From assembly GCF_963583255.1 (NCBI RefSeq), contig NC_084805.1:11648827-11712826 (forward strand): 64,000 bases of DNA. Direction: 5' to 3'. The notes under the pieces were generated by a model. It saw nothing but the letters and a program-made list of their open reading frames with translations, was not told the origin of the DNA and ran no database searches. This document shows, piece after piece, positions 60,354 through 64,000 of this stretch. Made by a program: the position numbers and the translations under genes. Within the stretch, counting starts at the first letter, position 1; each line of letters opens with the position of its first letter. The stretch is from Pyrus communis (lineage: Eukaryota; Streptophyta; Magnoliopsida; Rosales; Rosaceae).

Positions 60354-61918
60354 CTGGAATCAGAAAATGAAAATCCCTCACAATTAAAATATTAAACTAT
60401 TGACTAATGAAATATATATAGCTCTTCATGTCACACATTCGAAAACAAAAATAGATGACTGTGAGTAGACATCATCAAAGCCTGATCAATTATACTGAGG
60501 GGAAACATGTAAGAAGCTACAACACAAAACATTCCTTCAATCAAATACCCCTCGTCCAATTTCAAACTGCTACTTTTTGTTGCATTTAATATAATTATCC
60601 CATGTATCAAGATACTTAGTCAGTACATGGTAGTAACGCTTAGCTGAGCCCTAAATCTCATCAGTTAAAAGAAGACCAAATTAAAACTTTAAGAAAAATA
60701 AGACAGAAGAAAAGACAGAAAAAGGCCCATGAACTTACAACTCAAGAGTTTGTTAGCAGCAACTGAATCTAAAATTCAGGAGGGTTTCACCACTGGGAGC
60801 CATCCACTAAAAGACCTGTATTAGGATCAGGAGCCGTACATCAAACTTATTGGAGAGTAATTAAATATCGATATTCATGATTTTATTGATCTGAAACTAA
60901 TTAAAGAAATACAAACCTCAAATTTTTTATTTTGCTGTCAGGGAGATTACTGCAAATGATGTGTGACACGATGTCTAGAAAAATAATTCTCATATTTTCT
61001 AGTTCAACATGTAGCCTCGCAGTTCCTGAAACAGATTATCGTCAACAACTCAAGGTCAAAGAAAACCCACATGCAGTAATGAAACAACTCTTCTCCCTAT
61101 CGTTGCCACAAATCATTGAGGAAAATCAGTAGAAAAGGAAGCTCAAATTATACATTCTCCGCTACTAAGTTGCAACAAATGTTAATGCTATAAATGGAAC
61201 GTTAATGAACTTGGCGATTCAGTTTTCCTTTTCCATTTTCTTTTTATTTCTTGTACATCACATCCGTTTTCAACAGCCAACCGTGGCAAACAGAAAATCA
61301 CAAGAAATCAACCAAACCTGATTGGGAGGAACCGTGTACCCGTCTACAAATATCGAAACCCCGCGAAAAATATCTTTTCCGGTATTTGAACCACTGTGTG
61401 AAGAAGCTGAAGCTTCCGTACCGAACTGATTATGAAGTTTCCGTTCTTCTCTACCATGTAACTGCACCCAATTTCACAAAGGCCAATCAGAATATAACTC
61501 CAAATTACTAACAAGTACACAGGTTCAAAAATTGAATGCAAAATTAAACAAAACTAGTTTTACTGATCTCATCCAATTCCAATTTTTCCAATTCCCCAAG
61601 CATTTCTCAACAAAAATTGAAAATTGACGGCAATGAACGAAAGAGGAAGAGAGAAAGTACCTGCTGAAATCGGAGAAGGGAGCTTTTTTGAAGGAGGAGC
61701 GAGAGGAGGAGAGAGAATTGGCGCCCCAAGAGGCGCCTAGGGTTTTCTGGTTGGCCGTCGTCCGCTGCTGCTTCTTCTTGGAGTTACTATTCGAAGACTT
61801 GGAATTGAAGCTCCGCTTGGAATTGGATCGCTGGCCGGACGAGCCGGCGGAGCGAGACGAATTCAAACCTCATTTCTACGGAGGAAAGAGTGTTGGAGAA
61901 GCTGTTGGTGGATTTTAG

Positions 61919-62678
61919 ATTTTATCATTCGAAGCGGCAAAATTAGAAACTGTATTTGTATGTTTGGTGGGAGCCGTCGGTAACCGGTTTTTTTTTTTTT
62001 AACGGTGAAGACCCGGCCTGGTTCCCGGCTTTTTTTTTTACTCTTTTTAATTTTTTGGACTTCTTTATTTTTTTTAGGGCCAATAACAATGATACTCTAA
62101 TTTTCACGTGATTGTGTTTCATGTAAATCTAAATATTACATAGATTTGAAACTATCAACACAAACATGAGTATTGACAAAAGAAAGCAAACACAACATGA
62201 GTCCACAAGCGAGAGGCTTGTCTAATTTGAGACCGTTTATGTGGGAGACACTTGCATGTCAATACACATTTTTGATGAAATAAATTTTATTAAAAGCACA
62301 ATAATTTTTACAAAAAATTCAAGTGCTTGCCAGAAAATACACTTCTTATTTTTGTAAACTATAAGCATTTTGAAGGTTTATGGTTATTTGAAAATACTTT
62401 TTCTCCTTATACAAGATTTGTTTGTAGCTCAATTAGTTAAAATTCACCCAAGTTAGAGGTGTTGTGATCAATTCCCTCGTCTTTAAATATCACAAATAAT
62501 TTTTTTTTTAAAGTAAACAATTGTTTTTAGCGAATTGTACTATGAGGGAAGGGGATATTCCATGTGAGTTGAATCGAAAATCTCTCACTTACAAATGAAG
62601 ATACCACTATATCGCAGTACTAATTGGTAAAAAGAAAGTAAATAGTTGTTGCAAATTGGGGTGGTCAGGAACGAATTA
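61919..62678. other. Intergenic upstream of the REV1 relic
   Basis: Includes T-rich tracts near 61990-62040. No gene or element recognised. Confidence 0.4.
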
Positions 62679-64000
62679 TGACATGCCCCGACACCAATAT
62701 CCTCGTATACCAGGATGGGCACGTGCTGGGCGACAACCGAGGGTGACGAAGCCATTTCAAACATGCATACTAATAAAATATGTAATTAGCAAGAAATATG
62801 TCAATGTAGAAACGTGTTCAGAGTATACAACTTATCAAGAATAATGTGAAAGAACTATTATAAAAAGGTACAAACAAATGAATGGGTCCTACACTGAGAA
62901 GACTTGAAGGTACCTATGCAGAAGTGCCCTGACACCGGGATCGAATGCCTCAATTCTAACTCCTAAAGGGGGCGCAAAACAAAGGGTGAGTCGACCAAAG
63001 TTTATAATAATAATACTAATAATATGAAAACTATTTCCTTTCTGAACATACTAACAGCCTGTTTTGAAAACACATATAGAGTACTACATAATAGGTTTTC
63101 TGAAAAACTTTAGCATGCCATGAAAAACATTCGTAAAACATGTACATGTAAACCAGTGCTCAATAATGGTAATATAGTCGCCCGAAGGCAAATCCATAAA
63201 ATATCTATAAATCACATTAATGATGCACTCAACTAGGGGTATTATGGTCGCCTGAAGGCATAACCTGTCCATCATCCGAAGGTGAAGCTGTACGACACTA
63301 GGTTATGCCAGTAAAGAAACATGGTAGGCCCCATCACCCGAATATGAAGTTGTATGACTCTAGGTTAAGCCAGAGAAGAAACATATACATAACACATCGA
63401 CACTAACCATGGCTAGTGAAGCTGTTCGACACTAGTTTCGCCAGTGAAGCTGGGGGTATGACATAAATATCCTCAACTGTGTCATATGGCCATAGACGTC
63501 TACATACTCGTGTGTGTGTGTATGTGATGTATGATGACCCATTAGATAAGCACCGAAAACATATCTCAAAATCTCGTATTAAATCACTGGAGCTCAAAAG
63601 CTCAAAGCCTCATCTCATAAATCCATGATAAATCATTTTCATAAATCCATAGAATTTCATATACAAAAATCCAATAACTCGTAACCTTTCGTAAAGCGTA
63701 AATTTGATAAATCATAAATAATGCATAAAACATAAAATCATGAAATCATGCTTTTCATGAATACAAGCCTAATATTTTGTAAAAACATGCAATTTAAGAA
63801 GGGGTCCACTCACAAATATTCCATTGTTGGGCAGCTGCTCGAACTAGAGAAGATGGTATCATTTCTAACCGACGCACCTAAACACAAATAGAGACCATTT
63901 AATAAAACTCTACTAAAACAATAGAATTTAGGAAAATAGATTGCGGATTCGGATTCGGCATGTCGAGAAACCTAAGAAAAGACCTCGGATTCCCCTACGC
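62679..64000 (-). mobile_element. Partial LTR-like repeat running off the window
   Basis: Begins TGACATGCCCCGACACC, the mirror of an LTR 3' end. It contains a GGGTGAGTCGACC landmark, like the CCCACTCACC region of gypsy-type LTRs read on the minus strand, and degenerate internal repeats of the type GTGAAGCTGTACGACACTAG at 63280-63450. The other end lies outside the window, so this is provisional. Confidence 0.6.

Larger units (their letters stand above)
54988..61866 (-). pseudogene. REV1: REV1 (Y-family DNA polymerase) pseudogene with intron structure
   Basis: Homologous to plant REV1, the deoxycytidyl transferase and scaffold of translesion synthesis. Recognisable exons on the minus strand run 61866-61661, 61461-61318, 61025-60917 and 60815-60738 (BRCT), 60353-59864, 59296-59157, 58664-58531, 58424-58336, 58204-58154 and 58069-57881 (palm and fingers, SFDEAF kept), 57330-57203, 56787-56724, 56642-56433 (first ubiquitin-binding motif), 56340-56267, 55747-55162 (second motif and C-terminal domain) and 55048-54988. 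Defects: a 1-base loss after VEKN near 61440; a stop in BRCT exon 61025-60917; TGG to TGA in exon 60815-60738; a frameshift before the first catalytic Asp near 59160; an extra G near 58031; a frameshift near 55590; and missing little-finger exons. Most introns are retained, so this is a DNA-level duplicate, not a retrocopy. Confidence 0.9.

Overview
The window is nuclear DNA from a flowering plant. The evidence is intron-containing plant genes (methylthioribose kinase, a REV1-type polymerase relic), a plant basic secretory protein, a PIP-like signalling peptide, and dense plant transposons of the Cassandra TRIM, Ty1-copia, gypsy-type solo LTR, hAT, CACTA, Mutator-type MITE and L1-like LINE classes. 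The repeat families and protein sequences feel like Rosaceae (apple/pear/Prunus group), but that is an impression without a database search. The bulk of the 64 kb is AT-rich transposon sequence. I found no prokaryotic-style system, CRISPR array or tRNA gene.

Layout. 77-2420: array of seven Cassandra LTRs carrying 5S rRNA-derived sequence, flanked by one 5-bp target duplication. 3980-7972 (+): intact six-exon S-methyl-5-thioribose kinase gene (417 aa). 8.3-12.4 kb: foldback element, Mutator-type MITEs and a decayed LINE. 12415-13107 (-): intact single-exon basic secretory protein gene. 13493-14417: non-autonomous hAT element. 15133-39158: a CACTA relic and its flank, present twice. The first copy (15388-18083) is uninterrupted. 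The second (18500-39158) is split by a solo LTR, by a copia element that itself holds two solo LTRs, and by a 4.2-kb hAT element that holds another LTR. 39159-40117: truncated LTR. 41260-41496 (-): small PIP-like secreted peptide precursor. 42-47 kb: sparse region with MITEs, a hAT element and a TRIM. 47283-52169: full-length but broken copia element. 52258-53281: 1-kb palindromic Mutator-type element. 54988-61866 (-): exon-intron structured REV1 pseudogene with frameshifts, nonsense codons and missing exons. 62679 to the end: part of a further LTR-like repeat.

The three intact genes are unrelated. MTK acts in methionine salvage (Yang cycle), the basic secretory protein is apoplastic and defence-associated, and the PIP-like peptide is a probable immune or growth signal. 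They share no operon-like logic. The strongest structural results are the Cassandra array, the datable nested insertions (the uninterrupted copy gives the empty site for each insertion), the palindromic MULE and the REV1 pseudogene.
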